Assembly (NCBI RefSeq): GCF_010550695.1
Contig: NZ_JAAGOB010000013.1
Coordinates: 1-64,000, forward strand
From: Phytoactinopolyspora alkaliphila
GTDB taxonomy: Bacteria > Actinomycetota > Actinomycetes > Jiangellales > Jiangellaceae
Direction of reading: 5' to 3'
DNA length: 64,000 nt
Shown: positions 37,269 through 45,183 of the stretch, in pieces
Position numbering within the stretch: position 1 is the first letter of the stretch
Layout: every line of letters starts with the position of its first letter
The notes under the pieces: generated by a model
Seen by the model: the letters and a program-made list of their open reading frames with translations, nothing else
Databases searched by the model: none
What the model was told of the DNA's origin: nothing
Made by a program: the position numbers and the translations under genes

Positions 37269-38613
37269 CGCGGCAGGAGACGCGGATGGCGACCTGACCC
37301 TTGGGCGGGACCCGGTAGGTGTCCCGCCAGATCTCGGGGTCGGTGTGCCAGGACGCGTCTCCGGCCGGAGCTCCCCGCACCTCCAGCACCTGGAACGGGT
37401 TGCCCAAGAGATGCACCGGCCGCTGCACGTCGTCGTCGTTGATCACGAGCCAGTCCTCGACGGTGCCGAGGCTGTCGCGTGCCCACCTGTCCAGGGTGAC
37501 CTCGCGGCCGTCCGCGAGATATCGGCAACCGGAGCCGTCGTGCCCGTTCTGGTCTCCGGCGACGCGCACGGTGCGTTGCTTGACGACCGGCCCCGTGGGA
37601 ATGGGTAGCGTGTCGACCAGCTGCCTCGGCAGCCGGCTGAAGATGGGGCGCCCGTCGACCACCATCGACGCCAGCTCCGCGGCCGGGACCGCAACGCTGC
37701 GAGCGTCGTGCTGGTAACCCTGCGCAAAGACCCGGTAGGTGCCTGGCTTGGTCGCTCGCACCAGCAGCTCGGCCCGGTTTCCCGGCATGAGCATGACGCC
37801 CTGGACCGGTCGCGCGCGGGTGAACGGGATGCCGTCCTGGCCGATGTGGTGGAGCGTGTGCCCCTCGGCATGCAGCCAGACGCAGCGTTCGGGATGGGCG
37901 TTCAGCACTCGCCAGCGCTGGATCTCGCCGGGCCGGATGTCGATCTCCGGCTGCCGCTGGCCGTTCACCCGGAGAAGCGGGACGGCAGCTCCGTGACGTC
38001 CGGGCCCGTGCCCGTCGATCACCAGCACCCGGTCACGGGCCGCCGCGATGGCAGGCACCCGGTCGATGTCGCCCTCGACGACGACCGGCCCAACGAGGCG
38101 GCCGCACGAGCGGCGGGCACGTTCGCCGAGCGGGTAGTACCAGTGCAGGCCGGACGGCTGGTCGGCTGGGACGTCGTAGTCGTACTGGTGGCTGCTGCCG
38201 GGCGGCACCCGGACGAACACGTTGTCGCTCACGCCGCTGGCCGAGACGTGCGGCCCGGTGACCGGCACGTCGGCGGAATCGGTGCCGTTGTGGATCCGGA
38301 TGGTGATCCGGTCACCCGCTCGTACCCGGAGCAACTCTCCCGGGCCCGCGTGTCCGTATCCTGCCAGGCCAGGCTTCGATGCCGCCGCGACGTCCTCGGG
38401 GGTGACGCGCACCGAGTGGTACAGCTTCCGTTCGTGACTGCGGATCTGCTCCAGATCACGCAACGGCCGGCCCGCGGAAAGCGCCGGATGCGGGCTGCCG
38501 GGCTGCCGCTGTGCCGGGACGGCGGTGTCGTTCCCCATGGTGGGCCGCGCGGCAAGGTCGCCTGGTTCGGCGGGCTGTGGCCTGCGGGTGCCCGGGTAGC
38601 GTGCAACCGTCAT
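37258..38613 (-). CDS. Multicopper oxidase-like protein lacking copper ligands
   Basis: 451 residues with clear cupredoxin-domain similarity to multicopper oxidases, yet the four copper motifs are degraded. The first HxH reads TGPHVSASG (one His, 122); the second, normally HWYHPH, is HWYYPL (157-162); the third, normally HPFHxH, is RPVHLLGNPFQVL (His401); and the protein ends KGQVAIRVSCRVSA before the final HCHxxxH would occur. It cannot form the usual trinuclear centre. The long intact frame with normal codon use argues that the product is still made, perhaps as a binding protein. No signal peptide. ATG 38613 has GGAG upstream; ATG 38658 does not. Confidence 0.8.
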   Translation of the reverse strand: MTVARYPGTRRPQPAEPGDLAARPTMGNDTAVPAQRQPGSPHPALSAGRPLRDLEQIRSHERKLYHSVRVTPEDVAAASKPGLAGYGHAGPGELLRVRAGDRITIRIHNGTDSADVPVTGPHVSASGVSDNVFVRVPPGSSHQYDYDVPADQPSGLHWYYPLGERARRSCGRLVGPVVVEGDIDRVPAIAAARDRVLVIDGHGPGRHGAAVPLLRVNGQRQPEIDIRPGEIQRWRVLNAHPERCVWLHAEGHTLHHIGQDGIPFTRARPVQGVMLMPGNRAELLVRATKPGTYRVFAQGYQHDARSVAVPAAELASMVVDGRPIFSRLPRQLVDTLPIPTGPVVKQRTVRVAGDQNGHDGSGCRYLADGREVTLDRWARDSLGTVEDWLVINDDDVQRPVHLLGNPFQVLEVRGAPAGDASWHTDPEIWRDTYRVPPKGQVAIRVSCRVSA

Positions 38614-38759
38614 CGTGGCGTTCTCCGTCCCGAATGCGTGTAATGTCATGGATGTCATAAAGTCAAGAGCAGAGTCATGTTCTCGGGACGGATCTTGCCA
38701 CAGCTGGGGCGGCAGGTGCGATCAGCCGACCGGATGAACTCGTCTCGGCTGGGCGTCCC

Positions 38760-39659
38760 TCAGCGCGCCGGCCACGGATTGGCCGTGCAGCCCTCCAGCG
38801 ATTTGGTCTGCTGAACCATCACGGGGGCGCGGGCTCCCTCGGCGGGACAGCCCACGTGGCCGTGGCCCAGCGCATGACCGACCTCGTGGTTGATCAGGTA
38901 CTCGCGGTAGCTGAGGAGATCCGCGCCGAAGGTGCGCGATCCCAAGCCCCAGCGCTCGGCGTTGATGACGGCCCGCGTGCCGTTCCAGCACGAGACCCGC
39001 CCACGGGTGAGCAGCGGGTAGCACTGGTCGTCGGTCAGGCCGGCGCTGGACAGGGAGACGCGGAAGTCCACGTCGCCGCGCTCCACTCGCCGGAACCGGA
39101 CGCTGTCGTCATGGCCCCATCCGCGCTCGTCGTTGAGGATGCTGTGCACGTCGTCGGCGAACTCGTCGGCGCTGAACGGAAGGCCGCGCTCCACCTCGAC
39201 CACGTAGCGCCGGACATCGCCAGACCTACCGCGGGGCGGCCGCGCACCGCCAGGCACCGTGCGGTACTTGCCCTCGGCGCTGTCCGGCGGGTCCACGGGG
39301 TACGGCTGGCGGCGGCCGTTGACCACGGGCCCGTAGACCCTGGCCGGAACGGACGGATCGAGCGTCGGCTTGCGCCGGCTGTCCTGGCTGCGGGAGTGGT
39401 CCGGGTCGCGCTGGGCCGGATCGTCCGGGCCGTTCACGTCGGGATGCCCCAACTGCGGCCCGGCCAGAACAGTCCCGCGGCCGTCAGTTGGGCCATCCTG
39501 CTCGCCGGGCACGGCGGCGACGATCGTGGCCGCGCCGGCGCAGAGCAGGATGACCGAGCCCAGCAGGGCTCGCCATGCGCGGGCGGGATGTGCCGGCGGC
39601 CGCGCTGACTCGGTGCGCGTGCGAAGCCGGCGGAAGGCGCGGATGAATGATCTACTCAT
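38760..39659 (-). CDS. DUF3152 protein, membrane-anchored with HExxH motif
   Basis: 299 residues. Basic N-terminus, one membrane helix (ALLGSVILLCAGAATIVAAV), a proline/arginine-rich linker, and the DUF3152 domain found in most actinomycetes: YVVEVERGLPFSADEFADDV, WNGTRAVINAERWGLG and NHEVGHALGHGHVGCP, a metzincin-like zinc site HExxHxxGHxH. It may be a surface protease; no substrate is known to me. Start ATG 39659. Divergent from the flavoprotein gene. Confidence 0.9.
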   Translation of the reverse strand: MSRSFIRAFRRLRTRTESARPPAHPARAWRALLGSVILLCAGAATIVAAVPGEQDGPTDGRGTVLAGPQLGHPDVNGPDDPAQRDPDHSRSQDSRRKPTLDPSVPARVYGPVVNGRRQPYPVDPPDSAEGKYRTVPGGARPPRGRSGDVRRYVVEVERGLPFSADEFADDVHSILNDERGWGHDDSVRFRRVERGDVDFRVSLSSAGLTDDQCYPLLTRGRVSCWNGTRAVINAERWGLGSRTFGADLLSYREYLINHEVGHALGHGHVGCPAEGARAPVMVQQTKSLEGCTANPWPAR

Positions 39660-39740
39660 GACCACTGAACAGGCTAGCCTGTGTGGAGTGGTCGTGAGCA
39701 ATTCCTGCGACGAGCGGTGGACGGAGCGTGAGCGAGACTC

Positions 39741-41099
39741 ATGAGCGAGCAAGCGGATGTCGTGGTTCTCGGCCTGGGCGTCGGCGGCGAAGCCGTGGCC
39801 GGGTGGCTCGCGGAGGCGGGTCTTGACGTCGTCGGCGTCGAGGGGAACCTCGTCGGCGGCGAATGCCCGTACTGGGGATGCATTCCCAGCAAGATGATGA
39901 TTCGCTCGGCGGGCCTGCTCGCGGAGGGCCGCCGGATCGACGGCATGGCCGGCCACGCCGAGGTCCACCCGGACTGGGCACCGGTGGCGCAGCGCATTCG
40001 CGACGAGGCCACCACGGACTGGAACGATCAGATCGCGGCAGACCGGCTGACCGGCAAGGGCGCGCGGCTGGTCCGCGGATGGGGCCGGCTGGCCGGGCCG
40101 GGCGCCGTGGAGGTCGACGGAACCGTCTATCGGGCGCGCCGGGCCGTCGTCGTCGGCGCGGGCACAGCACCGGCCATCCCTCCCATCGAAGGGCTCGCCG
40201 ACACGCCGTACTGGACCAACCGCGAAGCCCTGGAGACCAAGGAGCTTCCTGAGTCCCTGCTGGTGCTCGGTGGCGGCGCCATCGGGCTGGAACTCGCTCA
40301 GGCGTTCGCCAGATTCGGCTCGCAGGTCACCGTCGCTGAGGCCGCGGACCGCTTGCTGTCGATGGAGGAACCGGAGGCCTCCGACGTGGTTCGTGCCGCG
40401 ATGGAGGCTGACGGCGTCCGGGTGCACACCGGCAATGCCGCATCCATGGTGAGCCACGACGGGCTCGAGTTCGCGGTCACTCTCCAGGACGGCACGGACC
40501 ACACCGTCCAGCGCCTGCTCGTCTCGGTGGGCCGCCGGGTGCAGCTCGGGAATCTGGGCGTGGATACGGTGGGCCTCGACCCGTCGGCGCGGGCCATCGA
40601 GGTCGACGAGCGGATGCGGGCGGCCGAGAAACTCTGGGCGGTAGGCGACGTCACGGGTCGTGGCGCGTTCACCCACGTCGCGATGTACCAGGCCGCGATC
40701 GTCGTCCGCGACATCCTCGGGCAGGAAGGGCCGCCGGCTGACTACTCGGCGCTGCCGAGGGTCACGTTCACCGACCCGGAGGTCGGCGCGGTGGGGATGA
40801 CCCAGGCTCAGGCGGAGAAGGCCGGACTGCGGGTGCGGGTCGGAGTCGCCGAGGTGCCCTCCACCACCCGCGGCTGGATCCACAAAGCCGGCAACGATGG
40901 CGTCATCAAGCTGGTCGAAGACGCGGACCGGGGCGTGCTGGTCGGGGCCACGACGGCCGGACCGCACGGCGGTGAGGTGCTCGGTGCGCTGGCGGTCGCC
41001 GTCCACGGCGAGGTGCCGGTGGAACGCCTGAGGCACATGATCTATGCGTACCCGACGTTCCACCGCGGCATCGAGGAGGCCGTTCAGTCGCTGGCCTGA
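39741..41099 (+). CDS. FAD-dependent pyridine nucleotide-disulfide oxidoreductase
   Basis: 452 residues, class I family like dihydrolipoyl dehydrogenase or mercuric reductase. FAD site VVLGLGVGGEAVAGWLAEAG, redox-active pair in GGECPYWGCIPSKMM, NADH site LVLGGGAIGLELAQAFARFG, second FAD site KLWAVGDVTGRGAFTHVA, and dimer interface FTDPEVGAVG. The C-terminal motif, HxxPTxxE in lipoamide dehydrogenases, reads YAYPTFHRGIEEA, so the substrate may differ. No 2-oxoacid dehydrogenase genes are near. The 3' end overlaps the convergent DAHP synthase gene by 16 bp. Confidence 0.92.
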   Translation: MSEQADVVVLGLGVGGEAVAGWLAEAGLDVVGVEGNLVGGECPYWGCIPSKMMIRSAGLLAEGRRIDGMAGHAEVHPDWAPVAQRIRDEATTDWNDQIAADRLTGKGARLVRGWGRLAGPGAVEVDGTVYRARRAVVVGAGTAPAIPPIEGLADTPYWTNREALETKELPESLLVLGGGAIGLELAQAFARFGSQVTVAEAADRLLSMEEPEASDVVRAAMEADGVRVHTGNAASMVSHDGLEFAVTLQDGTDHTVQRLLVSVGRRVQLGNLGVDTVGLDPSARAIEVDERMRAAEKLWAVGDVTGRGAFTHVAMYQAAIVVRDILGQEGPPADYSALPRVTFTDPEVGAVGMTQAQAEKAGLRVRVGVAEVPSTTRGWIHKAGNDGVIKLVEDADRGVLVGATTAGPHGGEVLGALAVAVHGEVPVERLRHMIYAYPTFHRGIEEAVQSLA

Positions 41100-42253
41100 G
41101 TTCCCGTCGTGCGGCGTGCGCGGACGGCGCCGGCGAGCTCGCTCAGGACGTCGGTGGTGGCCTCCCACCCCATGCACGCGTCGGTGACGCTCTGGCCGTA
41201 GGTCAGGGGCGCGTCGCCGAGATTCTGCCGGCCGGCAACCAGGAAGCTCTCCAGCATGATCCCGGCGATGCCGGATTCCCCGGCCGTGATCTGCCCGGCG
41301 ATCTCACCAGCGACGGCCGCCTGCCGGATGTGGTCCTTGCCGCTGTTTCCGTGGCTCGCGTCGATGACGAGCCGCTCTGGCAGTTCCGCCTTGTGCAGCA
41401 AGGCCAGGGCGTCTCGGACGTCTGTAGGCCCGTAGTTGGGTCCGGCCTGGCCGCCGCGGAGGATGACATGGCAGTCCGGGTTCCCCGCCGTGGACACCGC
41501 GGCGGCCCGGCCGTCCTCGTCGACGCCGAAGAAGACGTGGCTGTTCGCCGCCGTGATGCATCCGTCGATGGCGGCCTGGACGTCGCCGCTGGTGGCGTTC
41601 TTGAATCCCACGGGCATCGAGAGTCCGGACGCGAGCTGGCGGTGGACCTGGCTCTCCGGTGTCCGGGCGCCGATAGCGCCCCACGACACCGTGTCGGCGA
41701 TGTACTGCGGGCTGATCGGCTCCAAGAACTCGCACCCCACCGGGAGGCCGGTGCCGAGGACGTCGAACAGCAGCGTCCGCGCCGTGCGCAGGCCGCGCTG
41801 GACGTCGAACGTCCCGTCCAGGCCGGGATCGTTGATCAGGCCCTTCCAGCCGACCGTCGTCCGCGGCTTCTCGAAGTACACCCGCATGACGATGGCCAGA
41901 TCGGCGCGGTGCTGCTCGGCCAGCGGGGCGAGGCGGCGTGCGTAGTCCAGGGCAGCGTCGGGATCGTGGACCGAGCACGGCCCGACGACGACGAGCAACC
42001 GGTCGTCGTCGCCGGCGAGGATGGCCCGGACGTCGTTCCGTGACCGGCGGACCAGCTCGGCATGCTCCTCACTGAGGGGGAGCTCCTCGAGCAGCTCACG
42101 CGGAGCGGTCAGAGGTTTGAAGCCGGTGATTCGCAGGTCGCTGGTGGTGAGGTGGTCGCTGGGCGTGTGCCGTTCGCCGGGTGTGGGGTGTTCGCTGGGC
42201 GTGGGGGCGCCCGCGGCGTCGGTCGAACGGCTGCTGGGGTGAGTGTGCGACAT
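41084..42253 (-). CDS. aroG: 3-deoxy-7-phosphoheptulonate synthase (class I)
   Basis: First step of aromatic amino acid synthesis: phosphoenolpyruvate plus erythrose 4-phosphate. The 389 residues hold the type I core, seen in LLVVVGPCSVHDPDAALDYA, MRVYFEKPRTTVGWKGLIND, GARTPESQVHRQLASGLSMP and VIDASHGNSGKDH. An N-terminal Ser/Thr/Pro/His-rich extension of about 45 residues is unusual and may be mistranslated 5' leader. ATG 42253 (MSHTHPSSRS) is chosen over 42307. A terminator-like hairpin stands about 80 bases upstream, suggesting attenuation control. Confidence 0.93.
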   Translation of the reverse strand: MSHTHPSSRSTDAAGAPTPSEHPTPGERHTPSDHLTTSDLRITGFKPLTAPRELLEELPLSEEHAELVRRSRNDVRAILAGDDDRLLVVVGPCSVHDPDAALDYARRLAPLAEQHRADLAIVMRVYFEKPRTTVGWKGLINDPGLDGTFDVQRGLRTARTLLFDVLGTGLPVGCEFLEPISPQYIADTVSWGAIGARTPESQVHRQLASGLSMPVGFKNATSGDVQAAIDGCITAANSHVFFGVDEDGRAAAVSTAGNPDCHVILRGGQAGPNYGPTDVRDALALLHKAELPERLVIDASHGNSGKDHIRQAAVAGEIAGQITAGESGIAGIMLESFLVAGRQNLGDAPLTYGQSVTDACMGWEATTDVLSELAGAVRARRTTGTQASD

Positions 42254-42331
42254 GGCTGGGTGCGCTTTCCGTCTCTGGTATGGACGGCGGGAGACCCAGA
42301 GTTCCACCGGAGCCGCCCGCCTGAATGACGA

Positions 42332-42358
42332 AAGGCAGAGACGAGACGTCTCTGCCTT
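42332..42358 (-). promoter_or_regulatory. Attenuator-like hairpin in the DAHP synthase leader
   Basis: On the minus strand the RNA would fold AAGGCAGAGACG-UCU-CGUCUCUGCCUU, a perfect 12-bp stem (42332-42343 with 42347-42358), followed by UUCGU. It lies about 80 nt before the start codon, and further GGAGCC/GGCTCC segments on either side (for example near 42310 and 42365) could form an alternative pairing. A candidate -10 TATAGT is found farther upstream near 42460. This has the look of an attenuator; I could not find a leader peptide rich in aromatic residues. Confidence 0.55.
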
Positions 42359-42594
42359 AGTGGCTCCGGGTGGAGATGTTGGTCAGCGTGCGCTGCCTCC
42401 GGCTCGACCCGGAGCCGCAGTAAAGCGCCGATACCAACGATTCTCAACCACGTCGCGGACTATAACACAACACGTCCGTGTGAAGCTCTGGATCTCCGCG
42501 TGTGAGTCCTGACCGCTTGTGGATCAGATGGCGAAAGCGCGCCGAGGAACGTCGTTCGTTCACCTGATCGTTTAGCGTCCACGAATTGAGACGA

Positions 42595-42674
42595 GATCAG
42601 ACGGCACATCGAGGCATCTACCGCGGTGTTTGCCCCCTGATCATCACCGCCGGGGCGATCAGACGACATATCGA
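42595..42674. repeat. Pair of 18-bp direct repeats before the amidase gene
   Basis: GATCAGACGGCACATCGA (42595-42612) and GATCAGACGACATATCGA (42657-42674) match at 16 of 18 positions, 62 bases apart start to start. The inverted pair CACCTGATCG (42561-42570) and CGATCAGGTG (42675-42684) frames them. Located within 150 bp of the amidase start, so an operator for it is possible. Confidence 0.5.
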
Positions 42675-42743
42675 CGATCAGGTGGTCAACGGATACTGCG
42701 GCGATTCGCCGGACACGTCGCGCACTCGCCGTCGTAGGGTCGA

Positions 42744-44207
42744 ATGGTGACCGAGATCCACGAGCTGACGGCGCTGGAGCTCGCGGCGGCCGTCCGCGCC
42801 GGCGAGACATCTCCGCACGAGGTGCTCTCGCACGCGCTGAACCGGGCCGAGAGGCTGGGTCCGGACCTCGGAGCGTTCATCACGCTGACCCCCGAACTGG
42901 CCCGCCATCACGCCGATGCAGCCGCCGGCGCCGCGGCTGAGCGGCTCACGGCCGCCGAACATCGGGAGCGCCCACTGCTGGGCGTGCCGTGCCCGGTCAA
43001 GGACCTGAGCATGGTTGCCGGGGTGCCCACCCGGGCAGGCAGCGCTGCCGTGGAAGAGGTGGTCGCCGAGGTCGACGACGGTGTCGTCACGCTGCTGCGC
43101 GCAGCCGGCACCATGATGCTGGGCAAGACCAACACCCCCGAGTTCGGCCTGCCGGCGTACACCGAGCCCGCCATCGCGCCGCCGGCCCGCAGCCCGTGGG
43201 ATCCGCGCCGGTCGGCCGGGGGATCGAGCGGGGGAGCCGCAGCCGCCGTGGCGGCGGGCATCGCGCCGATCGCGCACGCCAGCGACGGCGGAGGCTCGAT
43301 CCGCATCCCGGCCGCGGCGTGCGGCCTGGTGGGGCTCAAGCCGAGCCGTGGACGGGTCAGTCCCGGTCCCTACGGCGTCGACGGCGCCGGGTTTGCGGTG
43401 CACGGCGTGCTCACGCGTGATGTCCGGGACACCGCCGCCGGCCTGGATGTCCTGGCGCAGCCGTGGCCAGGGGACACCTACACGCTCCCGGGGCCGCGCA
43501 CCAGCTTCCTGGACGCCTGTGACCGCGATCCCGGACGGCTGCGCATCGGTGTGCTCATTCAGCCGGTCATCACCGACACCGAGGTGGATCCGGAGTGCCT
43601 CACCGCGGTGCGCGAGACGGCGACACTCCTGCAGGAGCTGGGCCACGACGTCGAACCCGCCCCGGTGCCCTTCCCGGCGAAGCGATGGTCGTCGTTCGAG
43701 GCGCTCTGGGCGGTGCTGGCGCTCAGCGCTCCGGTGGCGCCGGAGGCCGAAGACCGCCTGACCCCGCTGACGCGCTGGCTACGAGACGCGGGCCGTTCGG
43801 TGTCCGGGCTCAAGTATGCCCAGGCGTTCAACACGGTGCAGCTGATCACACGAGAGGCCGCGGCGACGTGGGCCGAGTACGACGTCATCTTGTCGCCTAC
43901 GCTGGCCCGCCCGCCCGCGTTCGTCGGGGAATTGCGCGACGACGACGATCCGGCCGCCGATTTCTCGGCACAGATGGCTTACACGCCCTGGACGAGCGTC
44001 TGGAACATCACCGGCTGGCCGGCGGTCAGTTTGCCCCTGCACTGGACGGAACTGCCGGCGACGGGACGGGACGAGCCGCACGGCACGCCGCTGCCGATCG
44101 GGGTGATGCTGGGCGGGCGGCTGGGCGCCGAGGAAGGCCTTCTGTCGCTGTCCGCGCAGCTCGAAGAGGCGCGCCCGTGGCGGCACCGCCGCCCGCCGAT
44201 CTGGTAA
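42744..44207 (+). CDS. Amidase (amidase signature family)
   Basis: 487 residues. The Ser-cisSer-Lys triad segments are present: Lys in [15 protein letters not shown] and the two serines in the Gly/Ser stretch [20 protein letters not shown], then [20 protein letters not shown]. Hydrolyses an amide of unknown identity; the family includes GatA, but no gatB or gatC is near, so this is a catabolic amidase. ATG 42744 is followed at once by GTG, which is an alternative start. Confidence 0.93.
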   Translation: MVTEIHELTALELAAAVRAGETSPHEVLSHALNRAERLGPDLGAFITLTPELARHHADAAAGAAAERLTAAEHRERPLLGVPCPVKDLSMVAGVPTRAGSAAVEEVVAEVDDGVVTLLRAAGTMMLGKTNTPEFGLPAYTEPAIAPPARSPWDPRRSAGGSSGGAAAAVAAGIAPIAHASDGGGSIRIPAAACGLVGLKPSRGRVSPGPYGVDGAGFAVHGVLTRDVRDTAAGLDVLAQPWPGDTYTLPGPRTSFLDACDRDPGRLRIGVLIQPVITDTEVDPECLTAVRETATLLQELGHDVEPAPVPFPAKRWSSFEALWAVLALSAPVAPEAEDRLTPLTRWLRDAGRSVSGLKYAQAFNTVQLITREAAATWAEYDVILSPTLARPPAFVGELRDDDDPAADFSAQMAYTPWTSVWNITGWPAVSLPLHWTELPATGRDEPHGTPLPIGVMLGGRLGAEEGLLSLSAQLEEARPWRHRRPPIW

Positions 44208-44252
44208 GAAGCGGCCGAAGTGATGCAGGTCACATTTTACTCAGGAATTAGT

Positions 44253-44338
44253 GGGGACCCAGTCCCCGTTTCACCCGGTGTTCGGTGCAAAGCGGGGATT
44301 CAGTCCCCAGATGCCGAAAAAATGGGGAGACAATCCCC
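44253..44338. promoter_or_regulatory. Three GGGGA-N5-TCCCC dyads upstream of the TetR gene
   Basis: GGGGACCCAGTCCCC (44253-44267), GGGGATTCAGTCCCC (44294-44308) and GGGGAGACAATCCCC (44324-44338) share the same 15-bp inverted-repeat design with different centres. Centres are 41 and 30 bases apart, roughly four and three helical turns, so a protein could bind all on one face. They lie 36-121 bases before the TetR start, the expected place for its own operators. Confidence 0.7.
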
Positions 44339-44373
44339 GGATTGCCGTGGATGATGGCAGGGAAGGGCTCGAG

Positions 44374-45054
44374 ATGGCAGCAGCCCGAGGAGTGGAGCAG
44401 GAGATGGGCGCGAAGAGCGTGGGGGTGGCCCCGCCGGAGAGACTGCGGGCGGACGCGTCCCGCAATCGGGACCGCATCGTCAGCGCCGCTCGCGACGTCC
44501 TCGTCGAGTTCGGCCCGGACGTCCCGCTGGACACCATCGCGAGCCGGGCGGGAGTCGGTAACGCCACTGTATACCGGCACTTCGCCAGTCGGCGGGAGCT
44601 GATTCTGCAGGCCACGCTGTACTCGATGGCCCGGATCGCGGACGAGGCCGAGGCCGCCCTGACCGACGGCGACGATCCCTTCGAAGCGCTGCGGGGTTTC
44701 ATCATCCGTGCCGCGGACGAGCGATTCGGTTCGTTGTGTTCGTTCTTCGGCGACGACTTCGACAAGTCCGACCCGCAGGTCCGTGCCGCCATCGACCGGC
44801 TCGAGGGCGCCGTCAACGCCCTGATGGACCGGGCTCGCCGCTCGGGCCAGTTGCGTCGCGACGTCGCCCTTGGCGATCTCATGGTCGCCGTCACGCAGCT
44901 GACCCGCCCCATCGCGGGCACCGGCTGTGAGTTCGCCATCCGCTATTTCCGTCGTCATCTGCAGTTGTTCGTCGACGGACTGCACAATCCTGTCCGGTCA
45001 GAGCTGCCCGGCGTAGCTGTCACCTTGGAAGATCTGGAGCGCCGCCAAAGCTGA
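44374..45054 (+). CDS. TetR-family transcriptional regulator
   Basis: 226 residues. The DNA-binding domain covers about residues 25-70: RDRIVSAARDVLVEFGPDVP, then LDTIASRAGVGNATVYRHFA. The C-terminal ligand domain is helical (RRELILQATLYSMARIADEA and following). ATG 44374 has GGAAGGG 6 bases upstream; ATG 44404 with GGAG is nearly as good. The MFS pump gene follows after 129 bases in the same direction, so the regulator probably represses itself and the pump until an inducer binds. Confidence 0.92.
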   Translation: MAAARGVEQEMGAKSVGVAPPERLRADASRNRDRIVSAARDVLVEFGPDVPLDTIASRAGVGNATVYRHFASRRELILQATLYSMARIADEAEAALTDGDDPFEALRGFIIRAADERFGSLCSFFGDDFDKSDPQVRAAIDRLEGAVNALMDRARRSGQLRRDVALGDLMVAVTQLTRPIAGTGCEFAIRYFRRHLQLFVDGLHNPVRSELPGVAVTLEDLERRQS

Positions 45055-45183
45055 TCACGAAAGACCGAAACACTCCGTAGGCCACACGCCGATCTGCGCC
45101 ACCGCGATGCGCACGCGGCCGGGCTGACGGCGGTCACTCACGTCACTCACCACCCCTTTGAACAACCGATTGGTGGATCACGC

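Noticed and set aside
42260-42450. Search for a Trp/Tyr/Phe-rich leader peptide before DAHP synthase
   Set aside because: All three frames of the leader were read; none has an ATG or GTG followed by clustered aromatic codons, so I do not call a leader peptide.
42744-44207. GatA subunit of the tRNA amidotransferase
   Set aside because: Shares the amidase signature, but there are no gatB or gatC neighbours and the sequence lacks GatA-like context; called a general amidase.
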